A DNA stretch of 64,000 nucleotides from Trileptium ribeirensis (taxonomy: Eukaryota > Nematoda > Enoplea > Enoplida > Thoracostomopsidae): NCBI GenBank assembly GCA_030248225.1, contig JASANE010028153.1, positions 1-64,000 of the forward strand, in the 5' to 3' direction. This document shows, piece after piece, positions 12,022 to 24,879 of the stretch (position 1 is its first letter; every line of letters begins with the position of its first letter). The position numbers and the translations under genes were made by a program. Under the pieces are notes generated by a model. The model was not told where the DNA came from. It was given only the letters and a program-made list of their open reading frames with translations, and did not search any database.

Positions 12022-14811
12022 TCAGTTCCAGAATTGATGGGGAAATTAGACCTTTATATATGTAATAATTTAAAAAAATTTAGTTAAACATTATGAATTA
12101 CGTGTAAATTTAGATTTATAAGCTGCTTTAAAAACTTATCAATCAGTACAATTAACAGATATCAGTGGAATGTTTGTCATATTTAAAATTTTAACAATTG
12201 GGTTTACTCAGTTAAGTAATTTTAACGATTAATCATTTGTAAGGCATCTCTGATGGTTCGCAATCGCTAGACGCCACCGTATATAAATATTATTTACATA
12301 CTGGGCTTTATAATGCCTATTGCATGAGACCAAGAACTTTTTCTTTGTATCAAAGTCGCATTGGCATTGCCGTTGTTCACTAAAATTGCAGAGACTGACT
12401 GTCCGTATTTGGTTTAAATTTTAACACTATATCTACTGTTATGCTATATAAATATATTAGAAATTGATTGTTGAAACCAGGAATAGACATACCTTTGCTT
12501 TGCTTATATTGTGCGCAAGATGTGCACTTCTATCTCTGCGACAAGCATATGCGACCAACCGCGTTCTCATTTCATAGTTGATTTTGAACGAAAAGATATA
12601 AATCAATTTGAGGGCCAGATTTGTCGTTTTTATCGCCAGTATCCTCGTAAAAATAATAGTGTTTTGTTTAGAATTGTACCTAATTTTATCTAAACAAAGT
12701 TTCTTGTAAAATTGCATAAAGAAGGCGACAACAAAAACATATAAAAACCTTGTTCTTGCCCTAAAATCCAAGGGTTTTAGAGCAAGTTATGTTTTCACGA
12801 CTTAAATGAACAGAAAGTTGATTTTGATTTCAAAATATTATCGGATTCCTATACTAAAAACTTTCACCAGCTCCACAAAACAAGAGTTCCAGCAATGGCA
12901 TTTGGATGTAAAATGGGGATATCACTCCATATATTTATTATACCCAGGGCTTGCAATTAATACTTGGATCCAAGTTTGCAGGGGTAACAGCATTTTTATA
13001 ATTACACAATGTACAAGAACTTTTCCTTAAATTTTTTTCAACGCATGCCCACTGTTTCAAAGCTTGTACGATGTTTTAAATAGACCATGATCACACTGAG
13101 GTAGCATTGATCTAAGCACTCCCAAACGATCCTAATGTTCGCGATATTGCGTCATATTTATTTTCTTAAATAAATAAACAATGACATGGTTTCAAACTTT
13201 AAGTATAAAATAAAATAGAAATCCTTCACTCGATGTTTCTAATAAGAACAGTTTTAACTGGTAAGGGGTAGTTTCAAAAAACAGCCGTAAGATAATGTAA
13301 ATCAGAAACCATAGGGTTTTGATTTGTGACTCTGGGTCATAGCTTTAGCTTGGACATAGCCAAAAGTAGTAAAAGGCATAACAAGACATGTTCGGCGCAA
13401 AATCCGGCTTTTATCTTTTATTCTATAAACAGAGTAACGTTCTGTCGGTTGTGAGAACAAATAAAAACGGATTACAAGTACTAGTTGCAACATTGTTAGC
13501 CGTGGATTCAGGGATTTGTATGCACGTCTTTCACGCGTTCAAACGAGCTCTATAACACGATTTTCACAAGTAAACTGTGTTACTGTGCATATACAGTGTC
13601 ATCTTGTTCTTAGTGTTAAGAAGTTAGGCTATCCATTGACGAAAATTAAAATTTTAGACAGTTCTTTTACCACCTAAACAGTTAATTTAACTGCTATTAG
13701 AAAATTTTCAAAAATTTTGTCACATTATGGCCTGGCGAGGCGTTGGATAACATCAGGTTCCAAACAGCCAAGGCAGTCATTGCAAGGGTGTGTGCAGCAT
13801 AAATGATACAAGAAATTCGTTCGACCATAAAAGAAGGATATGGTTCGTGTGAGTGGGACCTTAGTGAGCCTGAAACTGGCACTGAATATCGTATGTAATG
13901 CGAAACAGATTTATAGCATATTATTAACCATAAATGTTGTATTTTAGCATATATAAAACACATACAATATTAGTGTTATAAATCTCTGTAAAGCAAAAGC
14001 TTGTGTATAGAACGATATTTGAAACGGTCCGACTAAATATTTATGACATCGACAAACTATTATACTTTATATATTTATTAAATATATAATCATATAATAT
14101 AATAAATCAAATAAATCAAATAAAAATATAAAAAAAATAAAAAAAATAAATCAAATAAATCAAATATAATCATATATTTATTAAACTATTATACCGAAAT
14201 GGTTGTATCTGTGCCTTGCGTAGACGACTGTGGCCTCCACGCAGTTTATTTATTTATTCTTAGTTTCACAATCATTAGAAGAATCAAATCTGCGAATGAG
14301 TTATCCGAAATCCGATAAGATAGCAATTGTCTATGTTTAATTGTGAACAAAAAATGTCAACTCAAGAAAAAAGCTGCTTTGCCAAAGAGATAACATCATC
14401 GAATATGTGAAATTAGATGATCATGACCAAGTAGAATCATATGCTCTTACAAAATTGTATTCTATAACTTTTAATAATGAGGGTACAACCCGGTTCGTTG
14501 AGTACAATGTGGACATTATTAAATGTCAAATAAACATTTTACAATCGGGTGTGTTTTTTTAATTTTAGAAAAATCTATAATATTCACAAACATCATAAAA
14601 AATAAAATTTTAACCCAAAACTCGCTGAAATTATCGTTCTAGGACGCTCATTTAGGTGGTACTCTAGAAACAGTATGATTTGTTCTCAAGGTCCCATCAA
14701 TCCGAATGTCGAAATGTAGGGTAAGAACAAGCAATTGTTATTTATTACTAACACTGTATCTTATCTGAAGACCTCAAAGGTATATTATAAATTATTTTAA
14801 TTATTAATTTG
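12022..14811. other. No recognisable gene; (AAATC)n near 14.1 kb
   Basis: AT-rich intergenic sequence. A 104-codon minus frame at 12,457-12,771 and its plus-strand shadow have no recognisable motif. 14,095-14,165 is a degenerate AAATC/AAAAT microsatellite. Confidence 0.5.
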
Positions 14812-14840
14812 GCCCTGGCGCACGCATCTTATCGTAAATG
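14812..14840. repeat. Solo terminal repeat of the 39-40 kb MITE family
   Basis: GGCGCACGCATCTTATCG followed by TAAATG is identical to the right terminus of the MITE at 39,245-39,809. No partner terminus was found nearby, so this is a truncated copy. Confidence 0.6.
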
Positions 14841-17680
14841 CTGCATAAGAGCTGCGTAGGTGTGTAGCGCTCTGGACAAGGTCCCTCGCCTACCGCGCTA
14901 GTTTTCCTCACGGCCACGTCATGACCAAACTACAGCAGCCGCGAAGTGTTGTCGTCATGAAGTGCCACATGATAAGAATGTTCTAGAAATGTGTATGATG
15001 TTTTGCATATAATTTGCAAATGTTTTGGATATGATGGTGATCTCAGCCTATATAAAGGCATCGCGAATTGTGGCGTGTTTTGTTTTTCCAATAAAATACT
15101 TCAACTACAGACAACTACTTATTGTATTACAGATGAATTGTCTCCATCTTTAACGGATTTAAAAACATTACATGTCGTGGTAAATAATGCTTAGGGCTTT
15201 ACGTTTATCTGTTTCCGATATTGTGGAAATAGGTTTTGAAAAATTAGGCTTTTTCAGTCGACAATTTAGTATTTGTTTTAAATTTCTCTTTAAAACTTTG
15301 TATACCTTTGTGCATTCCGCATAAACAAAATAGGCTAAATAGGCAAAATATAGCCTAAAAAGCGCTGAAACTTATTTGATTTTGTAAGAAATTGTTTCTG
15401 CCTGAATCTTAGTATCATTTCACAGTAAAGAGCTATAGACATGGCTTTTGAACATACATGCATGACGTCATATGTCTCGGGGGTGATAGCGAGTGTTTGT
15501 GGGAGCGAAAGGGGCTTCGCCCACGAGAGGCATGAGCCGATCGGCAGGAGGAGGTCGTCATGTAGAATAAATATTCTAAATTATTTGGAACTCAATTTTT
15601 TTTAATTTCTGTGCCAATTTTCCCCTGAATTTTCCCAATTTCGACAAATTTTATCGTGTTTGCACCTATTCTTTGCCTATTTGTGTAGTTTTACTAAAAT
15701 TGTCCGCGTGCCGTGGGTGTGCGCGGTAGGAGAGCAGGGGACGATATAATGCTTTGTCTTCCCCATGTACACTTTTGAAAATAGTGCGCAAAACTGATAC
15801 ATATAAATACTAAATTTGTTTTCAATGTTTCGCTACAGACCACTGAGAATTACCAAAAAAGAAATTGAAAATCATACTAATCAAAAGAAACCCAGTAATA
15901 AAGAAACTAATTCGGATAACAAATAATTGAATATTTTTAAGCATTATTCGCACGAAATCAGAGCTCGAAGGTAGTCCCTTCCCAGCTGTCTCAATACGCG
16001 TAGAGCTGAGGCACCTCAGTCGCTTTCTGTCATAGGAACAATAGTATATAATTTTGTCAACTGTGTAAATAACCGTTTTTTAAACACATGAAATATCAGG
16101 CCGCGACATTAAAATAGAAGGTAAAGTAATAAACCAAAAGAGCTGTTTATTTTTAGCCGACGAGGTGGCAATCTAGGAAACCCAGTGCCATAAAAATGGT
16201 CGTGGTGCTGAATAAGCTGCTGGTTGCCCGAATAAAACTTTTTCATCTACGCTTTACCGTCCGCCACCAAACAATTATACAACAATAATCAATTCCGCTT
16301 TAAGAACGAGACGAAATCGGAAGTAGACTGACACATCAAAAGCTGAGCTTGGATCATTTCGTGTCCCTTCCGAGTCTTAATGAAAGCGTTGACATCACAT
16401 TGGTTCCTGGTGGAGCCCAAATTATATTTCACGACCAGTAGGTATTAAAGAACTCATGAAACAACAATAATTATTATATCAATTTTGAAAAGCACAATTT
16501 AACAATTTAATACGTTTAATATTCGGACTAAAATATTGCCAGCTATATAGTTATTATATTTTATTGCGTAGGTATCATGTTGCAATATTTTAATAATCCT
16601 AAACAGCCGAGCAGTTAATCGGAAACGTGCTATATCGGTGGTGGTGGTTCCGTGGTCGGCTGGTATCATTTGCGTAAACGCATTCAATCGCTAAAAATTC
16701 ATAAAGCTATGGCACAAAATTTTCCTTCCGTTTAACAACCTATTTAAAATAGGCATTAATTAAGGTACAATTTGTATAAAAACGCATTTGTAAAAAAATG
16801 TTATTACGTTGTGCGGTGTTTAAACGTGATCAATGCCTAACATAAATAAGTTTAAAAGCTGTTCTTACTGGGAACTCTGTGCGCTAAGTAAAAACACTAA
16901 AAATATGAAAATTTACAAAGCTCTGAACAGTCATAGCTGAAAGGCAAAGCAGAGCTGCCGATTCAGTCTTGTAGACACGATATGGGATGCATAAGCGTAC
17001 TAACCTGAGCGCCATCGCACAAATTGCACATATTTTGTGTTTATAAACCCTGAAAATGGTTTTGTTAGAACATTTCACTATATTTCATAGACTATTTCTT
17101 ATCTTGGCATATCTGGATACTATCCTTGTGGTATAGCCACCAAGCTACTAGTTTTCAGCTGTCCATTGGGATGTTTGACGATTCTGGCAAGGCTAATAGC
17201 CAGCATGAAACAGACAAACTTCCCTTTTGAGACAACCATACGAAGACAAATATAATGAACCAGTTTGGTTCGGTTATCACATCAAACCGGTCTTTCGAAT
17301 ACCCACTAACTTTCAATTAAAAATTTGGCAATTTCATTTTCCAATTTCATAGTTTGGGGCAAAGTGGATTATTAGGACTGAGCGTTATCGCCTGTTGAAG
17401 CCATTTCACCGGTACCTTATAAGCCTGAACCGCTTCGGGACTGCATTAGCTGACTTAGGCTTAGTCAAGCTTCGTTCTGTTTACATTGCATCCGATTCGG
17501 TTCGATTTTTAGTGTTTTTGTAGCCATTAACATAAAAAAATATTTTAGACTTTGGAATGATGGTGACCTCATTCTTTGGAGGTGGTGCCATAATTATGTT
17601 TATACTGGTGTTTATTAGTCGCTACACGATGCGCGAGGAATAAAGACTAAATTGCATATGTAGGTATGTTATGTACATAT
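14841..17680. other. No recognisable gene
   Basis: AT-rich DNA with a GC-rich patch at 15,470-15,560 that contains TGCATGACGTCATATG and a later GTCGTCATG, a possible foldback. A TTAGGCTTAG word occurs at about 17,456. No coding exon was recognised. Confidence 0.5.
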
Positions 17681-18308
17681 TATATTGGAAACATACACAT
17701 ATATATATACATGTAAAATATATATATACACTTTTTTATTCAACTCTGGTGTACAAAATTGAAATTTTGAATGCACCATCCACGTCCGATTTGGATCCGA
17801 TAGAAATTGTGCATGTTTTATCGAATCCGGATGCAGTATTAACACGTCCTGAAGCTAAAACTTTTTCGTTCCAGTATATCCAGAACTGTATATTGGAAAC
17901 ATACACATATATATACATGTAAAATATATGTGTACATTTTTTTATTCAACTCTGGTGTACAAAATTGAAATTTTGAATGCACCATCCACGTCCGATTTGG
18001 ATCCGATAGAAATTGTGCATGTTTTATCGAATCCGGATGCAGTATTAACACGTCCTGAAGCTAAAACTTTTTCGTTCCAGTATATCCAGAACTGTATATT
18101 GGAAACATACACATATATATATATACATGTAAAATATATGTGTACACTTTTTTATTCAACTCTGGTGTACAAAATTGAAATTTTGAATGCACCATCCACG
18201 TCCGATTTGGATCCGATAGAAATTGTGCATGTTTTATCGAATCCGGATGCAGTATTAACACGTCCTGAAGCTAAAACTTTTTCGTTCCAGTATATCCAGA
18301 ACTGTATA
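17681..18308 (+). repeat. 206/210-bp tandem repeat, 3 copies
   Basis: The unit begins at TATATTGGAAACATACAC and ends at ATCCAGAACTGTA. The anchor CAACTCTGG recurs at 17,741, 17,947 and 18,157, giving periods of 206 and 210 bp; the difference lies in an internal AT/GT microsatellite. Apart from that the copies look identical. Within each copy a 48-codon stretch is open (starting VYKIEILNAP and ending QYIQNCI). The 210-bp step joins copies 2 and 3 into one 142-codon frame. It could be a duplicated exon-like fragment, but the 206-bp step breaks the frame and no splice acceptor is evident. Confidence 0.9.
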
Positions 18309-19159
18309 GCATGCATTTCAAAATCGCGCCCTAAGCAGTTGCACCAACCAATCTAGTTATATATTTCCCGAAACATCTTTTGTATCTATTAAAGTGCCGG
18401 GTAGTGATACGAAAGCAGCTTATAGCAAAAATAAACAGATAAAAAAATAAAGCGGTCCGTATCCTGTTTGTTCCTTAGCTTCTTCCGTCCAGCTCCAAAG
18501 GACTCTGAGACGCCCTATTGCCGCGGACCAAGACGCCGAAAAGCCCTTGTAATAGTTATCTTTACTTATCAGCTTTCATCTGAAAATTTTGCACAGAATT
18601 CCGCCCAGATCTTTTCAAAATAAGAGAAATTATTGTGTAATGCTGCATTTAAATTTGAATAAATATAGATTTTTACTTCACCAAAGTAAAAAACTGAGAA
18701 TGCAAAAAATGGTTCAGTTTTAGAACATTATGTGTTTGTTTTTAAAACTTTGGGATTTAAATGTTATTAAAACAGTTTTTTTATTAAAAGTCGCTTTTAA
18801 ATAAAATGCAAAGGTTTGTATTACATAAGCTAATATTTTCAAAATCTATTTAAATCCGAATAATAGAAAACATTAATAATTGAGAGTGTCCGACCGGGTC
18901 AATACTGCCAACTATTGTAAAATAATAATGGACTAACAAATGCCGACATTACACAAAGGAGCAATTGCTGTCTACTAACGATTATGATTTGATTGGAATA
19001 TTTTTAAACGCAAAATGGACTACCATAAGTAGGAATACATCTATCCTCGAGTTCCGGAACTGACGTGTCAAACTGGCTGTTTGCCAAATTAAAATTTGGT
19101 ACAACCAATGGGGTAAGCCTTGCTCTAATAATACCAGAAATGGTCAGTTTCCAGCTTCC
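18309..19159. other. No recognisable gene
   Basis: AT-rich sequence with no element ends, motifs or long frames that I can support. Confidence 0.6.
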
Positions 19160-19362
19160 GTTGGGCCTTTCGCGCACTGAAATCGTGAAAATAGCGTAAT
19201 TTTTGTATCAAACCCGCAGCTTTATAGAAAAGGAAAATATCTGATCATAGTATTTTGCCACAAAGCGATCAAAAAGCTTCTATTCGTTTTTCTTTCAATT
19301 ATATATTGCGGCGGCTAGTATATTGGCAAATTTATTACATAGCTAGGCATTAATATTCCGAT
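19160..19362. repeat. Dispersed repeat, copy 2 (pair with 8.1 kb)
   Basis: Diverged second copy of the repeat at 8,070-8,295, same orientation; the best-conserved block is TATATTGCGGCGGCTA near 19,302-19,318. Confidence 0.5.
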
Positions 19363-19949
19363 TCCAGTTTTGATTTTTCTTTTGGTTCGTTTCTTTTTTC
19401 AGTTATTTTGAAAGTTCGGAATAATTCCGATATAGGCGCTTGATATGTTTATTATTAAGTGCTAAAAATTCAATAAATAAAACATGTGTAGCACATTTCA
19501 ATGACAAGTAAAGCAATTCGACCCAGGTCGTCAATGCGATTCAGAATGATGTACACAATTACACATTTTTTATGGAGAAAAACATTCTTTGAAAATTTTG
19601 GGTACCAACACCGGACAAAAAATCTATAAAAATATTACTGCGATAAATATGAGTGAATTGGGTTGTCAAACCTGCTCGTCAAGATGAATCGGATGGTATC
19701 AAAATTATCGCTGTATTTTATAATTCCAAGCTCAGGTAACCGAGGAGGTAACCGAAAACTTTCTTGTTAAACCGAAATACATACAGAAGTGCTAAACTTA
19801 TACGCTGCATTACAATTTAATATTTGATACCTAGCTGTATATATTGTTAAGGTAAATGATGCATTAATAAAGCGTGACATTCAGGGACATACGAAAATGT
19901 ATGGCTTTACGCAGCACATAATAATGTGCGCATCGGAGATCCTTGGCAT

Positions 19950-20292
19950 ATCAATGTATAAGCATTGGAAGGTATGTTATAATCTTTGGGTCCTGGGGTG
20001 ATCGTATCCAAAAGGATTTCGCTGGTCCGTGGCAGCGCATACATTGGGCCCTCAAAATAACTGGGATTACACCTTCAGATATGAAAAAGTTCCGACGCCA
20101 CTGTGCTTTATCAGGCCGTGTGAAGAAATTTTGTGGTTGTATAAATTAGGCAAACAAATTGTTGAACTTAAAATTCTTACACGCGCCCTTGTACATAAAA
20201 TTCAAACGTTATTGGTATACAAATATCGCTACCACGTATATCGTCACACGATATGTGCTGAAGCCACTGCTCAGTATTGGATGTTCCGATAA
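19950..20292 (+). pseudogene. Unrecognised open region, possibly mobile-element derived
   Basis: Two overlapping plus frames are open. One contains WGDRIQKDFAGPWQRIHW, where DFAGP resembles the start of Ty3/Gypsy integrase cores. The other (to 20,292) encodes a peptide including NNWDYTFRYEK and CEEILWLYKLGKQIVEL. Neither frame gives a full domain, and the frame with DFAGP lacks the rest of the integrase signature in register. A decayed element is plausible but not shown. Confidence 0.2.
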
Positions 20293-20315
20293 TCCTTTTT
20301 ATCAAATATGTCATA

Positions 20316-20643
20316 TGCAAGAGTAAACCTAAGATGCACCCCAACCATCCTCTTTTGACACCATATACAAAACGTTATTAGCGAACAAAACTCGGATTTC
20401 AATAGCCGTATCAAATTTCAACATTTTTCTATTCCAGAACGCCATTAGCGAATGCAATTCGGCCCCTGTACCTTAACACCAATGTGTTCGCTAACATTTT
20501 CAAATTATAATGTATGGAATATGAAACGGACTAATTTCTGTTCTTTAACGCAAAAATGAAATTTGTGTTCAGTGGACAACTGAATGGCAATCGCTTTTGT
20601 CAAAAGAGGATGGTAAGGGGCGCAGCTTAAGTTTACTCATGCA
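20316..20643. mobile_element. TIR element / MITE, 328 bp (family X, copy 1)
   Basis: Terminal inverted repeats of ~45 bp: the left end reads TGCAAGAGTAAACCTAAG, then ATGCACCCCAACCATCCT and CTTTTGACA; the right end in reverse complement reads TGCATGAGTAAACTTAAG, CTGCGCCCCTTACCATCC and TCTTTTGACA. ATA flanks both sides as a candidate 3-bp target duplication. An alternative reading is a 6-bp ATGCAA duplication with shorter TIRs. The element at 27,590-28,027 has recognisably the same TIR and also an exact 3-bp flank. Non-coding; the superfamily is not identified. Confidence 0.7.
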
Positions 20644-23089
20644 ATAAAAATGTACGATCTAGACGAGGTATTGGTTCTTCAAGACTTAAAATGAGCTACA
20701 TCCACTGGACAATTAGTTTACCATGATTTATGACGGCCCTACAATACGATATGATATTATTCCCTGATATGCGCAGTCAGATGAGAACTATTTCAGCAAT
20801 ATCTGATTCGGCCGATATTGTTGCAAATTTGCGAAATATATAATGTATTTAAAATAGCCGCCAATGAAAAACATTGACAAGCCGCAGTAATATTTGGGTC
20901 AAAGAACTAAACGTTTGAAATCAGGTTTTTTACGAGGAAAACCAGGGTTTAATGTTGCATTTGTTTGAAAGTGATAAGGTCTTTCTTTGTTGGTGTTTCT
21001 GAAATATAAAATTAAGCCAGTCAGACTTCCGAAGCTTCGATGGTTCGTTTTGTTTTAAATTGGTTCTCGTAAATCACTCAGTAATTGAGAGCAATTTATT
21101 GAGCAATTGAGGACTAAAATTTAGGTTTATCACTTACAGAGAGCAGACGGGTCAGACAGAAAGTAACTGCTAAAAATACTTTCTGATTTTCTTAAACTTT
21201 AAAAACTCATAATGTTTAACTTTTTAGATAAAATATAGGAATCTCTAAATAGGAATCTTTAGAGACATAAATCTGAGGGATTAAAATGTAACAAAAATAT
21301 TTTCAAACCATAGAGTTTATGTAACGCCACACGGCGCTGGTCTAGTTTCAACGATAGTTGATTGATCAAGTTGTGCAGTGAAGAGTTGGGTTTCGTAATG
21401 CAGGTTTCATAGAATAATGCGTGCAAAAAGTGGGCAGTTTTGTATCTAACAAGCGTTTGCAAGAAACTAAAATATCTTCATTTCTCAACGCTCCACCGCA
21501 TCTCTTCATTTCGATATGTGCAGTTACGGTATTTTCTTTAATGTTTTATCGTGTATGACAAATATATGTGTGTTTCGGCGTGTGAGTAAATATAACCGCA
21601 AATACTCTTGGGAAATGCGTAATCTCACAATTTTTCTAGACATAAACTCGTCTAATTTCGTTGATTAAACACTTTTAAAATGTATACATTTTATAGATAT
21701 GGAATATTTCAGAAATGTCTTGATTCAAATTGCGAAAATACATTGTTATAAAACAAAAGAGGACTGGTATTAACATCCTCCACACAATAAACAGTACAAG
21801 TGGTAAAATGTTACATGAGCTACAAAGGGTCTTTCGAAAGTGAGTTCATGACGGCATATCAATCTTCGTTTGGGATATTATAAATTTATGGTATTGTTTA
21901 TAAACAGAATTTGAAGCCTCATATTTTAACGTCAATTGAGACTTGAACGCGGATTCACTGCTCAGCGGTGATATACGAAAAATAACATGGAAATCTTCGT
22001 GTACCTACTATAAAGCATGAACAAATACCTTTAAACGTTTGCAACGGATGGCTAATAGACTCGTACAATGCATAATAACTCATAGTTTCGCCTTAAATCA
22101 AATTAAATCGTTCATTGCACGAATACTGTTGATAAAAGAGACATTTTAGTCTAATTCTGGTATGGAAAATGTTTCAAACCTAATTTCGTAACCAAATCTA
22201 GAATCGCGATGAAATCCACACCACCCGTTTGTCGTAGATGCGACAGCAGAACAGTCAAATGTTGAGCCCAATAGAACCAAAGCTATCATAAATCATAAAA
22301 ATATACAAGAATTTTGGTTCAGAACAGTGATTTCATGGAAAATATTGATGATATACCATACAGCCGATACATATCTATAGATACACGTGTGTAAAAATTT
22401 ACACAAAATTCCACGAGCCAGTCGCTAGTTTTGGAAACAATCAAATTGCTTAAGCGATTTTGACACAAAATTGGTATGTTTGTTCAATTATTTGTCTGAC
22501 TAATGAGTGCCTTGCTTGATATTATGCCTGCGGGTGAAATATCTCGTATCATATCTACTGTGAAAAATTTTTTTGCACTATAGTTGAAAACAACAAAATT
22601 CGACTTGATTTTTGCTTAATAAGATGCTATGCCAGTGACCGGTGGGTTGAAAGGCTCAGTATCGTTGCAAAAAAAGATAGCTGAAAGCTTATAGAAACTA
22701 TTGCGGCTAGCTACGTAATTAATATTGTTTTAAGTAAGTATTATTTTATATACGAAACAGGTGCTGCGGAAAGTGTTTTTTGAGGCTGCACTCCTAATCT
22801 GGTGAACGCATTGGGAGGAGATTACCATTGAGCTTCCACTATGAACACTTTGACATGCGCTTCTGTGTCAATTTATGAATTAAACAGTTAAAGAATTAAT
22901 GGCTGCTGTGACCTAGAGTTTTTATTGCAATGGTTATAATGGGCGTTTTTTAATCAATGGTCTCCGAAAAGGAGACTTTATCCAATAAAGCGCTCATCAC
23001 TTCTTCAGCCATAGCCGTTGTTGTAATAAAACTTTGCATTTGTATATTAACCAAGACATAATTTTGAAAAACTAGACACTTCGCACGGA
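20644..23089. other. No recognisable gene
   Basis: AT-rich intergenic DNA. Short frames only (longest ~67 codons). No tandem arrays or terminal repeats noticed. Confidence 0.55.
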
Positions 23090-23700
23090 CCCTTGGCTTT
23101 CTATAATTTTGCGTTATATGTTCAACCTGAAGCCTGTTATATTGTGATCTATGCTTCTACAGTTCTGCTTGCTAATATTCGCGAGCATGTATAGTCTCGA
23201 CAATGGCATATAAAGTTATGGTTTATCAAGTCACATCAATAGAATCAACTAAATATCAAGGATTTCAGTGATCTTTTCTTAGTACCATGTTAATCTCATA
23301 ATGATTGTATATCCTAGGAGCTCCATTTATGTAAACAAACGGTTCCAAATGTAAAACTGGTGGTGCCGTCGGGAGTTGAACAAGCACCTTTTGAATGATA
23401 GAACAAGACAGCGCGCTACAGCGCTCGGCCATGTGTTAGCAAACGTGTCATACATTGCGGGTCATTTGAACTGTGGCGTAACATTTTCAACGACAGTAAA
23501 CTAGACCACCGTGGAAGAAATAAAACAGTGAAAGCTAGCTACCAGAATTTCTCGGTCGGAGTCCGGAAAGACCGTTATAAAACGACTACACTTTAGGAAA
23601 GACGTCTTGGATCACGCTTTATATCCTAACCCATGCGTGTTTCCAGTTCTTTTAACCATTAAAAAGATCATAAAGATTGCTGCAGCAGTTGTTTAGTTTA
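23090..23700 (-). mobile_element. tRNA-related dispersed repeat, copy B (SINE-like)
   Basis: Reverse-orientation relative of 5,904-6,597. Read on the minus strand it runs ACTAAACAACTGCTGCAG, GGATATAAAG, GGTAGCTAGCTTTC, TTCAAATGACCCGCA, ACACGTTTG, a tRNA-like A box (TGGCCGAGCGCTGTAGC) and B box (TTGTTCAACTCCC) at 23,431-23,362, then ATGAGATTAACATGG and ATCACAATATAACAGG. Copies A and B differ at many sites, so insertion was not recent. Confidence 0.6.
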
Positions 23701-24107
23701 TGCAATGGCTGCGCAGCAGCGGAACAATTAATTTAACAATTAATTGCTATTACTTAGGATAAACCCAACGGTAATAATTTTTAACGTTTTCCCGTGGTGT
23801 TAAAGTTTTTTATAAAAGCAATAGAAAGTATAAAGCCCAGTGTATGTACAAAAATTTGTAGATTTCAAAGGAGCATAGCGGATGAAAATTGAAATTGACA
23901 CACAATGTGCCGAGCAAATATATATTCTACTTACTCGGTAAACCAAAATTAGAATAAATATTGTTCGTCTCATTGAAACTGCGCATGTGGATTGATCGGG
24001 CTGAGTTTTATAGAGTAAATGAAACTCCGGACGTTTATCTAGATATTGCACTGGGACTTTTGGGTTCACTATAATCACTTCATTTTCATATGGTCACAAC
24101 CAGAGAT

Positions 24108-24186
24108 GGAACTGGGTCACTGTCTCATGATTAAGTAACCCAGTGACCCACGGAAGGTGTGACCCAGTGACCCAGTGACCCAGTTC
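24108..24186. repeat. ACCCAGTG foldback minisatellite, block 1
   Basis: GGAACTGGGTCACTG at the left and its exact reverse complement CAGTGACCCAGTTCC at the right enclose further GTGACCCAG repeats. This gives a small hairpin-forming block whose wording recurs at 24,746-24,868 and, more loosely, near 28,950-29,000. Confidence 0.75.
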
Positions 24187-24745
24187 CACAACTGAATAGG
24201 ACTACCTTTACCTCTATTACGCACTTTTCATTTTGTCGAAGACAAATGGCACTATATATACCCTAATTTTCTTCTACAAATGTATGGATTCATTGCCAGC
24301 GACATAGCACTGCCCAGGTTGTATGACGAGGAGGTGATCTACTCACAGCCCACCGCCCTACCGGCCATTCAGCCACCCAAACATATGCGGAGCTTGACCA
24401 TAAAAGTGTTAAATTAAGAAAATTAGAATAATTCTGTTCGATTGAAATAGAGTCAGCGATAGTAACGTAGCAACATGTAAATTAAAGAAATAATTTAAAT
24501 TAAGCAAATCTTTTGTAGATACGATGTCGTGTTAGATGTGCACGGCTGCCTAATGTTACGTCGGCTATTGTAATAGCGCCCAGTCAAGAAGTCAAGGGAG
24601 CTGTTACGTAGGGCTGTGCATGCAAGTGCCATCGTAACTGCTCCCACTCATGGGAACTACCATGATCGGCTGCGTAATGTTATAAAGTAATGCAAAGTGG
24701 GCAAAGGAAAATAAGAAACGTTACAGTTTTATGGCATAGGTGCAA
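24187..24745. other. No recognisable gene
   Basis: Spacer between the two ACCCAGTG blocks. Nothing coding was recognised. Confidence 0.6.
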
Positions 24746-24868
24746 CTGGGTCACGACCGACAATCCAGTAACCCAGTGACACACCGAGGTAGTGATCCAG
24801 TGACCCAGTTCCCCGACTGACCCAGCGACCCAGCCAAAATAGTGACCCATTTGACCCAGTGACACAGC
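24746..24868. repeat. ACCCAGTG minisatellite, block 2
   Basis: Begins AACTGGGTCACGACC and continues with degenerate GTGACCCAGT units. Flanking sequence (ATAATCACTTAATTTTTATA then TGGTCACAAC) is shared with the sequence just before block 1, so a larger unit was duplicated. Confidence 0.75.
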
Positions 24869-24879
24869 ATCACTCTGGT

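Noticed and set aside
19950..20150. Gypsy integrase remnant based on DFAGP
   Set aside because: Only five residues match the signature; the rest of the core is absent or out of register.
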